In this document: one piece after another, positions 16,491-27,100 of the stretch
Numbering within the stretch: position 1 is the stretch's first letter
Layout of the letters: each line of letters opens with the position of its first letter
Source: an uncultured Prevotellaceae bacterium
GTDB taxonomy: Bacteria; Bacteroidota; Bacteroidia; Bacteroidales; UBA3663
Direction of reading: 5' to 3'
DNA: 64,000 nucleotides
Assembly: GCA_900319235.1 (NCBI GenBank)
Contig: ONNR01000004.1
Span: forward strand, 1 to 64,000
Made by a program: the position numbers and the translations under genes
Notes under the pieces: model-generated
Databases searched by the model: none
The model's input: only the letters and a program-made list of their open reading frames with translations
Told to the model about the DNA's origin: nothing

Positions 16491-18073
16491 GAGAATGGGT
16501 TTGAAGGATTATGTCTCTTGCGGAACTTGCGGCCGAAGAATGCACTATGATTGCTACGCTGCTCGCGGTGCTTTTTGGCAAACTCCAGGATGGGACGACT
16601 GCGACGCATCACTTTACGCAAAAGTTGTGTGAAGCGGATCTTGTAGGTGTCCCAGTCGAAGAGCGGCGAATCGTTGACAGCGCGCCACGTCAACCAGATG
16701 CCGATGGGGGCAAGGACCATTGACGAAAGCCATGTGCCAAACCATGGCTGCATCATGCCGTTCTTGGCCGCTTTATAGCCCGTATTGTCGATGATATAGT
16801 AGAAGATGAAGAAGATGACACCCGTAATGATCGGGATGCCCATGCCACCCTTTCGGATGATGGCACCGAGTGGAGCACCAATGAAAAAGAACAACAGACA
16901 TGCTACGGAGAGGGTAAACTTGCGATGCATCTCGATGGCGTGATAGTTGACGTTCTTCTGTTCGAAAGTCTGCATCTCACGTTGGATGGCAAATGTCTGA
17001 ATGACATTCTTGGCACGGCTGGTGGCCTTTTCGGTCAGTTTCTCCATTTGTGCAGGCGTCAGCGACGCATAAATGCTGTCGAGGTCGATGACCATCTTCT
17101 GCGGTTTCTCAGTCTTCTCGGCGAAGTAAAGAGAATCGTCGCGCACCTGCTGGCGTACAGCAGTAAAGTAGATGCTGCTGACCAGTTTCTTGCCGTAACC
17201 GTAGTTGATGGAGTCGATACGCTGGTTGAGGGAATCGACTGAATGGGAAAGCTGAGCCAGGTTCTTGCCGACATGACGGTCGGAGATTGACTCTTCGTCG
17301 GTGTCAAACCCATTGTCGTAGGGAATGTACACTTCCTTTACGCTAAACGATTCGCGACGATACTTGGGATGCTTCTGCTGTTGCTGGTAGCTGTTGCCCG
17401 TTCCCTGCTTGAAGGTGCCCACCTGTTGGCCGCTCCAAAGGGTGAGTTTGAGATGCTTGCCGGTCTCGGCCATCGATATCTTTGCACTATCGGCTACGGT
17501 GACGGTGGCATCTTCGATGTTGGAACCGTCGAAGATATAGATGGTGACACCGTGGAGCATGCCCGTGTCGTAGTCCTTGTGATCGACGTAGATGTTGTAG
17601 TTGTTGATCTCCTTGTAGAAGATGCCTTCGGGAATCTCAAGTTCAGGTGAGGTGTGCTTGATGCCAATGAGGATGGAGTACATCTTCGTATTGGCCAACG
17701 GGAGCACACGGTCCTGGAAGAAGAAGGTGGCGATGGCCAGCACTACCATAAAGGCCGTGAGTGGCTTCATGATCTTGAGCAGCGAGATCCCAGAGGCCTT
17801 CATCGACAGCAGTTCTAGGCTCTCGCCCAGGTTGCCAAACGTCATCAATGATGCCAGCAGGATGCCCAGCGGCAATGCCATCGGCACAAAGGTGAGCGAG
17901 GCGTAGAAAAAAAGTTGCGCAAGCACGTCGATGCCCAGTCCTTTGCCGACCAAGTCACCCACATAACGCCATAGGAACTGCATCAACACAATGAAGAGGC
18001 AGATGAAGAACGTCATGAGGAAGAGCGGCAGAAAAGTCTGCAGCATGAACGTATATATGCGCTTGATTCTCAT
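16487..18073 (-). CDS. LptF/LptG family permease (YjgP/YjgQ)
   Basis: A 528-residue inner-membrane protein of the LptF/G family, the permease part of the ABC exporter that extracts lipopolysaccharide toward the outer membrane. N-terminal helices (about 10-125) and C-terminal helices (about 395-475, ending TWLSSMVLAPIGIWLTW) flank a large periplasmic domain that is longer than in E. coli (about 360 residues total), as is usual in Bacteroidetes. Whether it acts as LptF or LptG cannot be told. It starts 3 bases after the biotin carrier gene and overlaps the PL11 gene by 4, so it sits inside an operon of unrelated function. Confidence 0.88.
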   Translation of the reverse strand: MRIKRIYTFMLQTFLPLFLMTFFICLFIVLMQFLWRYVGDLVGKGLGIDVLAQLFFYASLTFVPMALPLGILLASLMTFGNLGESLELLSMKASGISLLKIMKPLTAFMVVLAIATFFFQDRVLPLANTKMYSILIGIKHTSPELEIPEGIFYKEINNYNIYVDHKDYDTGMLHGVTIYIFDGSNIEDATVTVADSAKISMAETGKHLKLTLWSGQQVGTFKQGTGNSYQQQQKHPKYRRESFSVKEVYIPYDNGFDTDEESISDRHVGKNLAQLSHSVDSLNQRIDSINYGYGKKLVSSIYFTAVRQQVRDDSLYFAEKTEKPQKMVIDLDSIYASLTPAQMEKLTEKATSRAKNVIQTFAIQREMQTFEQKNVNYHAIEMHRKFTLSVACLLFFFIGAPLGAIIRKGGMGIPIITGVIFFIFYYIIDNTGYKAAKNGMMQPWFGTWLSSMVLAPIGIWLTWRAVNDSPLFDWDTYKIRFTQLLRKVMRRSRPILEFAKKHREQRSNHSAFFGRKFRKRHNPSNPFS

Positions 18074-18076
18074 TTA

Positions 18077-18517
18077 TTATTCTACGAGGAGAAGGTCTGC
18101 GCCTTCGAGGACATTGTCCCCCTTTTGTACATAAACGGCCTTGACGACACCGTCGCGACCACAGTTGATATTGTTCTCCATCTTCATGGCTTCGAGGACG
18201 ATAGCCACATCACTGGCCTTGACCGATTGGCCAACGGTAACGTTGATGCTGAGGATGGTACCTGGGAGCGGCGACTTGGTAGCGCCCTCGGTAGAATGCA
18301 CTTCCTTAGGTTGGGAAGTCGTGGACGTAGCAGTGGTGGCAGCAGGAGCTGTTGAACGCACGATGACAGGCTTAGGACGTTCTGTACGAGCAGGTTGGTC
18401 GAGTTCAACGGAGTAGGCTATGCCGTTGACTTCGACTTCGACGTTCTGGCCGTTAACGTCCTGGATGGCAACTTTGTACTCGTTGCCATTGATTTTCATT
18501 TTATAGGTCTTCATCAA
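18077..18517 (-). CDS. Biotin carboxyl carrier subunit (methylmalonyl-CoA decarboxylase gamma type)
   Basis: A 146-residue biotinyl protein. The C-terminal biotinyl domain (about 78-146) contains EAMKM near residue 112, whose Lys carries biotin. A Thr/Ala/Pro-rich flexible linker precedes it (about 45-75). It should shuttle the carboxyl group from the carboxyltransferase subunit encoded upstream. In sodium-pumping decarboxylases the carboxyl passes to a membrane beta subunit; that gene is not here. It lies between the OadG-like gene (17 bases) and lptF/G (3 bases). Confidence 0.92.
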   Translation of the reverse strand: MMKTYKMKINGNEYKVAIQDVNGQNVEVEVNGIAYSVELDQPARTERPKPVIVRSTAPAATTATSTTSQPKEVHSTEGATKSPLPGTILSINVTVGQSVKASDVAIVLEAMKMENNINCGRDGVVKAVYVQKGDNVLEGADLLLVE

Positions 18518-18534
18518 ATATTATCTCAAAAGAT

Positions 18535-19008
18535 TTAGAAGCGTCGAATGGGCGAGCGTTTCTGGTTGTTTCCGGCTCCTGTCCAGGCGCTGTTGGAGGG
18601 AGTCAAAGTGAGAATGTTCGACTCCTGGTCGTGCATACCATCCTCATGGAGGAAGATAGCAACACCGATAGCTGCAGCGAGCTCTTCATCATCGATCTCC
18701 ATGCCGGAAGATTTCTCGACCACCTTCATGTTGCGCTGCATTTGGGCTCGACGGTCGGTGATCTGCTCGTACTGTTTCTTGCGATGTGCAGACTTCTTTA
18801 GCTTTAGTCCGAGCATGGCAAAAAGAGGGTATATGTACTTGAAGCACAGGAAGAGGATGACGAGCGCACTGAATACCACCGACATGGAGATGACGGCCAT
18901 CATCCAGCCGATGGGATCGTTTTGTGCAAATTTGTCGGCATTGTTTGCCAGCACAGCGGGAGCTGCACCGGCAAACATGGCGGCAATTATTGTTGTTTTC
19001 TTCATCAT
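18535..19008 (-). CDS. OadG-like decarboxylase delta/gamma subunit
   Basis: A 157-residue small membrane protein with one clear helix (about 33-57, WMMAVISMSVVFSALVILFL) and a basic segment after it (KLKKSAHRKKQYEQ). This is the OadG form found next to the biotin carrier in Bacteroidetes methylmalonyl-CoA decarboxylase clusters, where it helps assemble the complex. The first 21 residues resemble a signal peptide. The C-terminus is weakly conserved. It starts 2 bases after mmdA, so the genes are co-transcribed. Confidence 0.8.
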   Translation of the reverse strand: MMKKTTIIAAMFAGAAPAVLANNADKFAQNDPIGWMMAVISMSVVFSALVILFLCFKYIYPLFAMLGLKLKKSAHRKKQYEQITDRRAQMQRNMKVVEKSSGMEIDDEELAAAIGVAIFLHEDGMHDQESNILTLTPSNSAWTGAGNNQKRSPIRRF

Positions 19009-19010
19009 TT

Positions 19011-20573
19011 TTAGAGCGGCAGGTTATCGTGCTTCTTGGCGGGATTCTCGACACGCTTGTTGTGAAGCTTTTCAAGGGCGCGAATCACACGGAAACGGGT
19101 GTTGCGTGGCTCGATGACATCGTCGATGTAGCCCTTGTGGGCGGCATCGTAAGGATTGCAGAAGAGTTTTTCGTATTCAGCCTTCTTCTCCTGGATGATT
19201 GCAGCCTTGGCCTCGGGTGTCTCTGCTGCCTTGAGCTCCTTGCCATAGAGCACTTCCACAGCACCACCGGAACCCATCACTGCAATCTCGGCCGAGGGCC
19301 AAGCGTAGTTGACATCACCGCGAAGCTGCTTGCAGCTCATCACGATATGGGAACCACCATAACTCTTACGGAGTGTAACTGTGACCTTGGGAACGGTCGA
19401 TTCACCGTAGGCATAGAGCAGCTTGGCACCATGGTCGATGACACCGTTGTACTCCTGTCCAGTGCCGGGAAGGAAGCCAGGTACGTCGACGAGGGTAACA
19501 AGAGGAATGTTGAAGGCATCACAGAAACGCACGAAACGGGCTGCCTTGCGTGAAGCATTTGAGTCGAGACAACCAGCCATAACCTTAGGTTGGTTGGCAA
19601 CGATGCCTACACTCTGTCCGTTCATGCGGGCAAAGCCTACGATGATATTTTTCGCCCAGCCTGCATGCACTTCGAACATCTCGCCATTGTCAACGATAGA
19701 GGCGATGACCTGATACATATCGTAGGCTTGGTTGGCCGATTCGGGGATGATTTCGTTCAACGAATCCTCCATGCGGTCGATGGGATCGGTGCATTCGATG
19801 CGTGGAGCCTCCTCCATGTTGTTCTGTGGGATATAGCTGAGCAATTGACGAATCATTGCAATGGCTTCATCCTCATTTTCTGCAGCAAAATGAGCAACGC
19901 CCGACTTGGTGGCATGAACCGATGCACCGCCGAGTTGCTCCTGGTCAACAACTTCGCCCAGCACTTCCTTAACGACCTTTGGGCCTGTGAGGAACATATA
20001 GGACGTGTTCTTGACCATCAGCACGAAGTCGGTGAGGGCGGGAGAATAGACCGAACCGCCGGCACAGGGACCCATAATGCAGGAGATTTGCGGAATGACA
20101 CCCGATGCAAGGATGTTTCGTTCGAATATCTCACCAAAACCTGCCATTGAAGCGATACCCTCTTGAATGCGGGCACCACCCGAGTCATTGAGACCGATGA
20201 ACGGAGCGCCTACACGCATGGCCATGTCCATGATCTTGCAGATCTTCTCGGCCATGGTGACGCTGAGCGAGCCACCGCTGACCGTGAAGTCCTGGGCATA
20301 GAGGAAGACGAGTCGTCCGCCGATGGTGGCCGAACCAGTGACGACACCATCACCGAATGGGTGAGACTTGTCAGTGCCGAAATTGGTGCAACGGTGGATC
20401 AGGAACATATCAGTCTCCTCGAACGAGCCTGGATCGACTAGTGCCTCGATGCGCTCGCGTGCAGTCAGCTTGCCCTTGGCATGCTGTGCCGCAATGCGCT
20501 TCTCGCCACCGCCAAGACGTGCGGTCTCGCGATTCTTGATCAGTTCTTGTATCTTTTGTAGTTGAATAGACAT
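19011..20573 (-). CDS. mmdA: Acyl-CoA carboxylase / methylmalonyl-CoA decarboxylase alpha subunit (carboxyltransferase)
   Basis: A 520-residue carboxyltransferase with two crotonase-like halves. Motifs include [18 protein letters not shown] near residue 30, the oxyanion loops [12 protein letters not shown] and [13 protein letters not shown] in the N-half, and [15 protein letters not shown] and [13 protein letters not shown] in the C-half. The family moves a carboxyl group between biotin and propionyl-CoA or methylmalonyl-CoA. In a succinate/propionate-forming anaerobe the decarboxylating direction is expected. It starts the cluster mmdA, OadG-like, biotin carrier. A 63-base spacer separates it from yebC. 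Confidence 0.93.
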   Translation of the reverse strand: MSIQLQKIQELIKNRETARLGGGEKRIAAQHAKGKLTARERIEALVDPGSFEETDMFLIHRCTNFGTDKSHPFGDGVVTGSATIGGRLVFLYAQDFTVSGGSLSVTMAEKICKIMDMAMRVGAPFIGLNDSGGARIQEGIASMAGFGEIFERNILASGVIPQISCIMGPCAGGSVYSPALTDFVLMVKNTSYMFLTGPKVVKEVLGEVVDQEQLGGASVHATKSGVAHFAAENEDEAIAMIRQLLSYIPQNNMEEAPRIECTDPIDRMEDSLNEIIPESANQAYDMYQVIASIVDNGEMFEVHAGWAKNIIVGFARMNGQSVGIVANQPKVMAGCLDSNASRKAARFVRFCDAFNIPLVTLVDVPGFLPGTGQEYNGVIDHGAKLLYAYGESTVPKVTVTLRKSYGGSHIVMSCKQLRGDVNYAWPSAEIAVMGSGGAVEVLYGKELKAAETPEAKAAIIQEKKAEYEKLFCNPYDAAHKGYIDDVIEPRNTRFRVIRALEKLHNKRVENPAKKHDNLPL

Positions 20574-20636
20574 AAATATTAAATGTACGCGCGAATATGT
20601 GTGGTTCTGGAGTAAAGTTCGGAGGGCTCGGAGTCA

Positions 20637-21371
20637 TTATTCCTCCTCGTCCTCTTCCTTGATGTTGGTGAAGACGTTGGTCACATCTTCGTCCTCATCG
20701 AACTTGGCAAGGAGCTTGTCGAGCGTTTCACGCTGCTCGGGAGTAACTTCTTTGGTGTCGTTGGGGATGCGTACGAATTCAGCGCTGACGATCTCGAAAC
20801 CATTCTCCTCGAAGTACTGCTGCATCTGGGCATACGATTCGTACTCGCCGTAAGCAGTGATGGTATTCTCCTCCTCGTCGAAGTAGATTTCGTCCACACC
20901 GTAGTCGATCAGTTCGAGTTCGAGCTCGTCCATGTCAACACCTTCCTTGGCCTTGACTGTGAATACGGACTTGTGAGCAAAGAGGAAACTCAACGAACCG
21001 GTTGTACCGAGGGTGCCGCCGAACTTGGTGAAGTAGGAGCGAACATTGGCAACGGTACGGGTGTTGTTGTCGGTAGCAGCCTCCACCACGATGGCGATGC
21101 CGAATGGACCGTATCCTTCGTAGGTGAGTTCCTTGTAGTTGCCGGCATCGTTGTCGCTACCCTTCTTGATGGCGCGGTCGATGGTGTCCTTGGGCATACT
21201 GGCCGACTTGGCAGTAGCAATCAGGGTGCGCAGGCGGCTATTGTTGTCCGGATCAGGACCAGAGGCCTTTACGCACATAGTAATTTCCTTGCTGAGTTTC
21301 GAGAACATTTTGCTGTTCTTGCTGTTGCGCGCCATAATGCGCGCTTTGCGGTATTCAAACGCTCTTCCCAT
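20637..21371 (-). CDS. yebC: YebC/PmpR family regulatory or ribosome-associated protein
   Basis: A 244-residue cytoplasmic protein of the YebC family. The N-terminal MGRAFEYRKARIMARNSK and the helical region to about residue 75 are followed by YEGYGPFGIAIVVEAATDNNTRT, a family hallmark. Members have been described as DNA-binding regulators and, more recently, as factors easing translation of difficult sequences such as proline stretches. The C-terminus is strongly acidic (EEDEEE). It sits 52 bases after pheT on the same strand. Just after its stop the minus strand reads two short CTCCGA units, a weak echo of the array at 60870. Confidence 0.92.
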   Translation of the reverse strand: MGRAFEYRKARIMARNSKNSKMFSKLSKEITMCVKASGPDPDNNSRLRTLIATAKSASMPKDTIDRAIKKGSDNDAGNYKELTYEGYGPFGIAIVVEAATDNNTRTVANVRSYFTKFGGTLGTTGSLSFLFAHKSVFTVKAKEGVDMDELELELIDYGVDEIYFDEEENTITAYGEYESYAQMQQYFEENGFEIVSAEFVRIPNDTKEVTPEQRETLDKLLAKFDEDEDVTNVFTNIKEEDEEE

Positions 21372-21423
21372 AATTTTTCTTAGTTATATTTCGTATGGTT
21401 ATTATTATTGTTTTTTGTTGGAA

Positions 21424-24015
21424 TTAACGGAGTGATGCTCCAAGTTTAGTCTCGAACATCTTGATGAACTTCTGCATAGTGGCATCGATAGCCTTGTCGT
21501 TGAGAGTTTTCTCAGTATCCTGAAGGATGAGTGAGATGGCGTAGGACTTCTTGCCGGCAGGGAGGTTCTTGCCTTCATAAACATCGAAGAGGGTGATGCT
21601 CTTGAGGAGTCGCTTCTCGGTGTCGTAGGCGATACGCTCGATATCGGCGAACTGAACGCTTTGGTCAACAAGAAGAGCAAGATCGCGCTTGACGGGCGGG
21701 AACTTGGCAATCTCCTGCTGCTCGACCTTCACCTTGGCAGCATCCTTCATGAGTGCCTTCCAATTGATGTCGGCATAGCAAACCTCCTGATCGATGTCGA
21801 AGCGGGTGAGAATCTTGTTCGAAACGATGCCGAGAGTAGCGAGTACCTTTCCTTTTGGATTGGTGATGTCGAGACCGACAGCGAAGATGTCGGAGTTGAA
21901 CTGCTTTTGACGAAGTGCGGTGTCAAGTCCGAGACGACGCAGGATGTTGAGCACGGCAGCCTTGAGTTCGAAGACGGTAGCCTTTGTATCGGCTACAGCC
22001 CATGAACCCTGATGACGATTGCCGGTGACCCAAAGTCCCAAGTGGCTTTCCTCGGAATAGCCAGCTAAGGCACGACCTTCCTGCTGAACTTCGAGAGCTG
22101 TCTTTTCGCCGCTGGCAACCTGAGCGTTGACCACAGCCTGCTTCTCGGCATTGTAGAACGAAGTATTTCCAAACTCGTAGAAGCGGCAGTTAGGCGACTT
22201 GTGGTTGATGTTGCGGCTGATGGACTGCAGACCACCGAACAAAAGTGTCTGACGCATCACATTGAGGTCGCTAGACAACGGATTCATCACATGAACGAGT
22301 TTGCTCTGGGGATAGGTCTCAAGGCCTTCATAGAATGCCTCGGCTGTAAGAGAGTTGCACAAGATTTCGTTGAAGCCGGCACCAGTGAGTTGCTCGCTGA
22401 TGATTTGCTGCAGGCTGTTCGAAACGTCAGTTGCTGTCTTGCCGACAGCGCTGGTGCGTACGGTTCCGGGGAGTTCCACTCGATCGTAGCCATAGATGCG
22501 GAGAATGTCTTCGATGACGTCGCAGTCACGGGTGACATCCACACGGTAGGCAGGAATCTGTATCTTGACACCATTTTCATCTTCGGAAAGTATTTCCATT
22601 TCGAGAAGTCCGAGGATCTGCTTTACCCTTTCAGGCTGAATGTCGATGCCGGAAAGCGTATTGACACGCTTGTACGTCAAATCAACGACAGCGGGTACAT
22701 TCTTCACGGGATAAACCTCCTGGATGTCGCCTACGATGGTGCCGCCTGCCAGTTCCTTGACGAGTAAGGCTGCACGACGTAATGCGTAGGGGATGTTGTT
22801 GATATCGACACCACGTTCGTAACGGAAAGAGGCATCCGTCGAAAGCTGCTGACGACGTGCCGTCTTGCGTACCCATGTCGGATGGAAGCAGGCACACTCG
22901 AGGAACACATTGGTGGTCTGCTCGGTCGTGCCAGATTCAAGTCCGCCGAAAACGCCAGCGATACACATCGGTTCTTCGGCATTGCAGATCATGAGGTCGC
23001 TGTCGGAAAGCTTGTGCTCCTGGCCATCAAGAGTGATGAAAGGAGTTCCGTTGTCACAGGTTCTGACAACAATCTGTCCGCCCTTGATCTTGTCGGCATC
23101 GAAAGTGTGCATAGGCACAGCAGTCTCGAAGAGGATATAGTTGGTAATATCAACGATGTTGTTGATGGGGCGCAGACCGATGGACTTGAGTCGGTTCTTG
23201 AGCCATTCGGGCGACTCCTTGACAGTCACTCCAGCGATGGTAAGACCAGAGTAGCGTGGGCAAGCATCGGTATTCTCGACCTTGATGGTGATGGGCTTGT
23301 AGTCCACATTGACTGCCATATCGGAACTATGTACCTTGTCGAACACATCAACCGAAGGTTTGGTGAGCTTGTGAGGGAGGTCGTGAGCACCAAGATAGGC
23401 ATTAAGGTCACGGGCTACACCATAGTGTGAAGCTGCATCAATGCGATTGGGTGTTATGTCGACTGCAATCTGATAGTCGCTTTCGAGGTGATAGTACTCG
23501 GAGGCAGGCATACCGACAGGAGTATCAGCGGGGAGAACGATAATTCCAGCATGGTCGGTACCCACACCGATTTCGTCTTCGGCACAGATCATGCCGTTTG
23601 ATTCTACACCACGGAGTTTGGCTTTCTTAATGGTGAAAGTCTGGTCACCGTCATAAAGAGTGGTGCCGAGTGTAGCAACGATGACCTTCTGACCGGCTGC
23701 CACATTGGGAGCACCGCAAACGATTTGTGCGATGATGTTTCCGGCTTCGTCTTGTGTGCAAAGTGATCCATAGGCATCGGCTACCCACTTAGCGTTGCCA
23801 AGATTCACGGTGGTGACGTGCATGTGGTCGGAGTTGGGATGTACGTCACATGTCAATACCTGTCCGACGACAAGACCCTTGAGACCGCCGCGGATGGATT
23901 CGATCTCCTCGACACCTTCTGTCTCAAGACCGATGGAAGTAAGGGCTGCCGAAGTCTGCTCGGGTGTGAGGTCGAACTCCAGATAGTCTTTCAGCCACTT
24001 GTAGGAAATGTTCAT
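21424..24015 (-). CDS. pheT: Phenylalanine--tRNA ligase beta subunit
   Basis: An 863-residue subunit of the alpha2-beta2 synthetase that charges tRNA-Phe. An N-terminal region is followed by the EMAP-like tRNA-binding domain (about 44-155, VVGQVLTCDVHPNSDHM). The B3/B4 editing domain spans about 210-390. B5 is near 405-480, and the FDX-ACB anticodon-binding domain occupies about the last 95 residues (FPPVKRDLALLVD). It is slightly longer than the usual 800-820. The start ATG at 24015 begins MNISYKWLKDYL, the normal family start. pheS is not in the window. Confidence 0.96.
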   Translation of the reverse strand: MNISYKWLKDYLEFDLTPEQTSAALTSIGLETEGVEEIESIRGGLKGLVVGQVLTCDVHPNSDHMHVTTVNLGNAKWVADAYGSLCTQDEAGNIIAQIVCGAPNVAAGQKVIVATLGTTLYDGDQTFTIKKAKLRGVESNGMICAEDEIGVGTDHAGIIVLPADTPVGMPASEYYHLESDYQIAVDITPNRIDAASHYGVARDLNAYLGAHDLPHKLTKPSVDVFDKVHSSDMAVNVDYKPITIKVENTDACPRYSGLTIAGVTVKESPEWLKNRLKSIGLRPINNIVDITNYILFETAVPMHTFDADKIKGGQIVVRTCDNGTPFITLDGQEHKLSDSDLMICNAEEPMCIAGVFGGLESGTTEQTTNVFLECACFHPTWVRKTARRQQLSTDASFRYERGVDINNIPYALRRAALLVKELAGGTIVGDIQEVYPVKNVPAVVDLTYKRVNTLSGIDIQPERVKQILGLLEMEILSEDENGVKIQIPAYRVDVTRDCDVIEDILRIYGYDRVELPGTVRTSAVGKTATDVSNSLQQIISEQLTGAGFNEILCNSLTAEAFYEGLETYPQSKLVHVMNPLSSDLNVMRQTLLFGGLQSISRNINHKSPNCRFYEFGNTSFYNAEKQAVVNAQVASGEKTALEVQQEGRALAGYSEESHLGLWVTGNRHQGSWAVADTKATVFELKAAVLNILRRLGLDTALRQKQFNSDIFAVGLDITNPKGKVLATLGIVSNKILTRFDIDQEVCYADINWKALMKDAAKVKVEQQEIAKFPPVKRDLALLVDQSVQFADIERIAYDTEKRLLKSITLFDVYEGKNLPAGKKSYAISLILQDTEKTLNDKAIDATMQKFIKMFETKLGASLR

Positions 24016-24062
24016 AGAATATATCTTGTTTTTATTGCTTATTACGCGTTAAAAATCGCGCG

Positions 24063-24093
24063 CAAATATACTCATTATTTATTACGTAACAAA
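24063..24093 (-). promoter_or_regulatory. Promoter of pheT
   Basis: On the minus strand TTTG (24093-24090), a 19-base spacer and TATATTTG (24070-24063) form a textbook Bacteroidota promoter. The pheT ATG follows 47 bases later. Confidence 0.85.
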
Positions 24094-24170
24094 AAAAACG
24101 GGCATATTTTTTGGCGAAATATGTCCGATTTGTAGATTTAGAGTCCTTTGTGCCCCCCATGTTTTGCATT

Positions 24171-27100
24171 TTAGCGGGTGAGTTGGAGTGTCAAAGTCAT
24201 GCCGAAATCGCTGTTTACAGTGGGGTATGAAGTTGAGATGAGCGGTGTGTTGACCTGTCGGTCGTAATAGAGTTTCATCTGCAGCATCTTGGAGAACTGG
24301 TAGTCGGCCGAGAACTTGAATGACCAAGCCGAGTTGCCCGATGTGGCCTGCGTATATTCGTCGGTGATCTTACGGAGCAGCGACATCTGGTTCTTGTAGG
24401 TCATGTCGAATTTCAGGTTGAGGTCATGACTCACGCCCTTTTGATTTCCTGCAGGCATACCAATCTTCTGGTTGAAGTTGACAATCTTATAGCCGAGTCC
24501 GAAAGTCATATCCTTCGAAACGTTCTCGGTAATCTGTGCACTCGACATTGCCAGCGATACGGAGCGTGTGTGCTTGTATTCGCTCCTTACGGTGAGGCCA
24601 TTGACAAGAGTCGCATTCACGCCTCCAAGGGGAGCCCAACTTTCGGTCAATGTCACTGTTCCGATATCGAACTCCGACGAGGGGAGAGGGCAGTTGTTGG
24701 TTACATCGAGCGTATAACTAAGGCCTTCTTCCAATTCGACGTAGTTGGTGTAGGTCTGATAGTTGCCAATGGCATAAGTACAGTTGTATGCATGGCTGAA
24801 CTGAATCGTCTTGAACCATTTCGAGAGTTTCGGGAAGAGCTGGAGTAAGCCGTCGTATGTGACTTTCCAGTTGGGTAATGCCTTCCACATTTTTGGAATC
24901 GGGTTGAGGCTGACGGTATGCGCATCACCACCCAAGTAGGCTGCTACGAAAGCGGGAACAAGGATGTCGCTTGAATTCATTCGGGAGGCTCCGAAATTTT
25001 GCTCATAAAGTCCCGTCTCTGGATTGTAGCTGACCACATTCTTCCCGGCAAAATCCTTGTTGACCATACTGCTGATGAATCCGCCTTCCGACGGGAAGAT
25101 GGCTTCTGCATATTTGGCAAGGAGACGCTGGTAGATGATTTCGCGATTGAGAATGAACTGATGGAAGACATCGCTCGAATAGTTGTCGCCTGCATCATTG
25201 CCTCCGAAGCTTGAGCCGAGAGCTATAGTGGTCATCTGGAACGATCCTGAACGAGTGATCGGAAGGTCGGGATACATGAACTGGTTGGACTTGCGCTCGT
25301 TGTTCTTCCACGTGCCGTTGATGTTGATCTTCAGGCCAGTCCAAGGTTCAAGGACTGCCGAGTAGGAGAGGTCCTTGGTGAAGTTATAGACTGCGGGCGA
25401 TGTGAGCGAGTCGTTGACGATGAGCCAACCGTTGCGAGCGGCTTTTTCGGTAAAAGATTCTCCACTCTCGAAACCGAATGCAAAGCCCATGCCAGGCACG
25501 AGACCTGCATCGCTTGGCCCTTGTCCATAGAAGTCACCGACATTCGATTGGAAATAGGGCAAATAGGTGTCTTGTGTCTGCTTGTAGCCAACTTGTATGC
25601 TGCGTACGGCCATCAGAATACGTGAAGCTACCTGCATCGTCTTATACCATGCTTGGTCGTCGAGTGGCTTGTCGGCCTTGATGACCACTTCGATCTTGGA
25701 ACTGTCGGAGGCCGTAATCCTGATGTTGTTCCTATCGACTTTCTTGAAGTTGAGCGGATAAGAGTGATCAGTTTCGGTATCCTTGGCCGAGACGATGATG
25801 CGACGCGTATCCAGGTTGTGCTTGAGGACGATGGTCGTGTCGTTACCGGCAAGTTGAATCACTTGCTTGAAGTCCTTCTTTGCCTTCGATTTTGTATCGT
25901 TCTGAGTTTTTCTGCTGTTATTGTTTCTTGTTTGATTGCGATTATTGTTGGCAGTGGACTTTTGCGCCTTGAACTTGTCGTTCACTTTCTTCAGGAACTT
26001 CGACTTGTTGTAGAGCGATTCAAGGTTGAACTTGCCATCAAACTGCCATTGTGAATTGTTCTGAATGGTATTGCCCGTCGATGTCTGCTCGTCAATCTGG
26101 GTGCCGCGATTCCATTGATAGGTGGACTTGTATTTGGCCGAAAGGTTGATCCAGTCGGTCCAGGTAATCTTGTTGATAGGTATCGTCCAGGAGACGTCGA
26201 ACGACTGGTTGTAATCGACAGGTGTGCCCAACTTCCATATTTGTGTCCAGATGGTGTCCTTCCAGCGCTCATAGTCATCGGGGTAAAGATAGCGGTTGAC
26301 TGGTGCATCCGGTTCGTCGATACGCGCATTGGAAGCTGATTGGAAATTGGCTTTCAGCGTCTTGGTAATGTCCCACGATATGCTGGTCTGACGCAGCATG
26401 GTGAAGGTCTTGGTGTAGGAGACGGGGATGGTGAAATCCGATTCGTAGGTCTCGATATTCCTGAGTTGCTCTTCGTGATAGGTGCGGTTGACTTGGGCCG
26501 AGAGGGAGATGCTGTTGGGCAGCCAATTGAATTGGAAGTCGTCCTTCAGTTTCTTGAAAGGAGCCTTGCTGTTCGAACTGTTCGATTTGCTGCTGGCTGC
26601 GCTAGCTTTTCTTGAGTCAGTCGTGTTTCTGCCAGCTTGCACATTGCCGCTTCTCGCATTGTTGCCCTTCTTGGTAGCAAATGGTTTCCAGGGTTTGAAG
26701 TAGGGCGACCAGTTATAGTTGATGTTACCCTTGTACGAATTGTTGTACTCGTACTCTGTGGTGGGATCGTGTGAGGTCTGCTTGTTTTGCGAATACCCCA
26801 TCGTTACGTTGGCGGGATCCCAAGGCATCGAATGCTTCGACTTGACGTCAAATTTAACGCCGGTCAGCGACAAAGACTTTGTCTCTGCCGTGGTCTGTAC
26901 GAGCGACTTGATGGAGTCTTTCTGGCGTTCGGTCGGATAGGTGTCGAGTGTCTCATCGACGGTAAGATCCTCGTTGTATGGATCGTACTTCGGCGTGTTC
27001 ACCGACTTGGAGTAACTGTAATAGAAAGGTGCGTGCAGTTTGACTTGCGAAGGTAGCCACTTGCCGATATCTGTCTGGCCGGAGACGTTGTATTCGTAGT

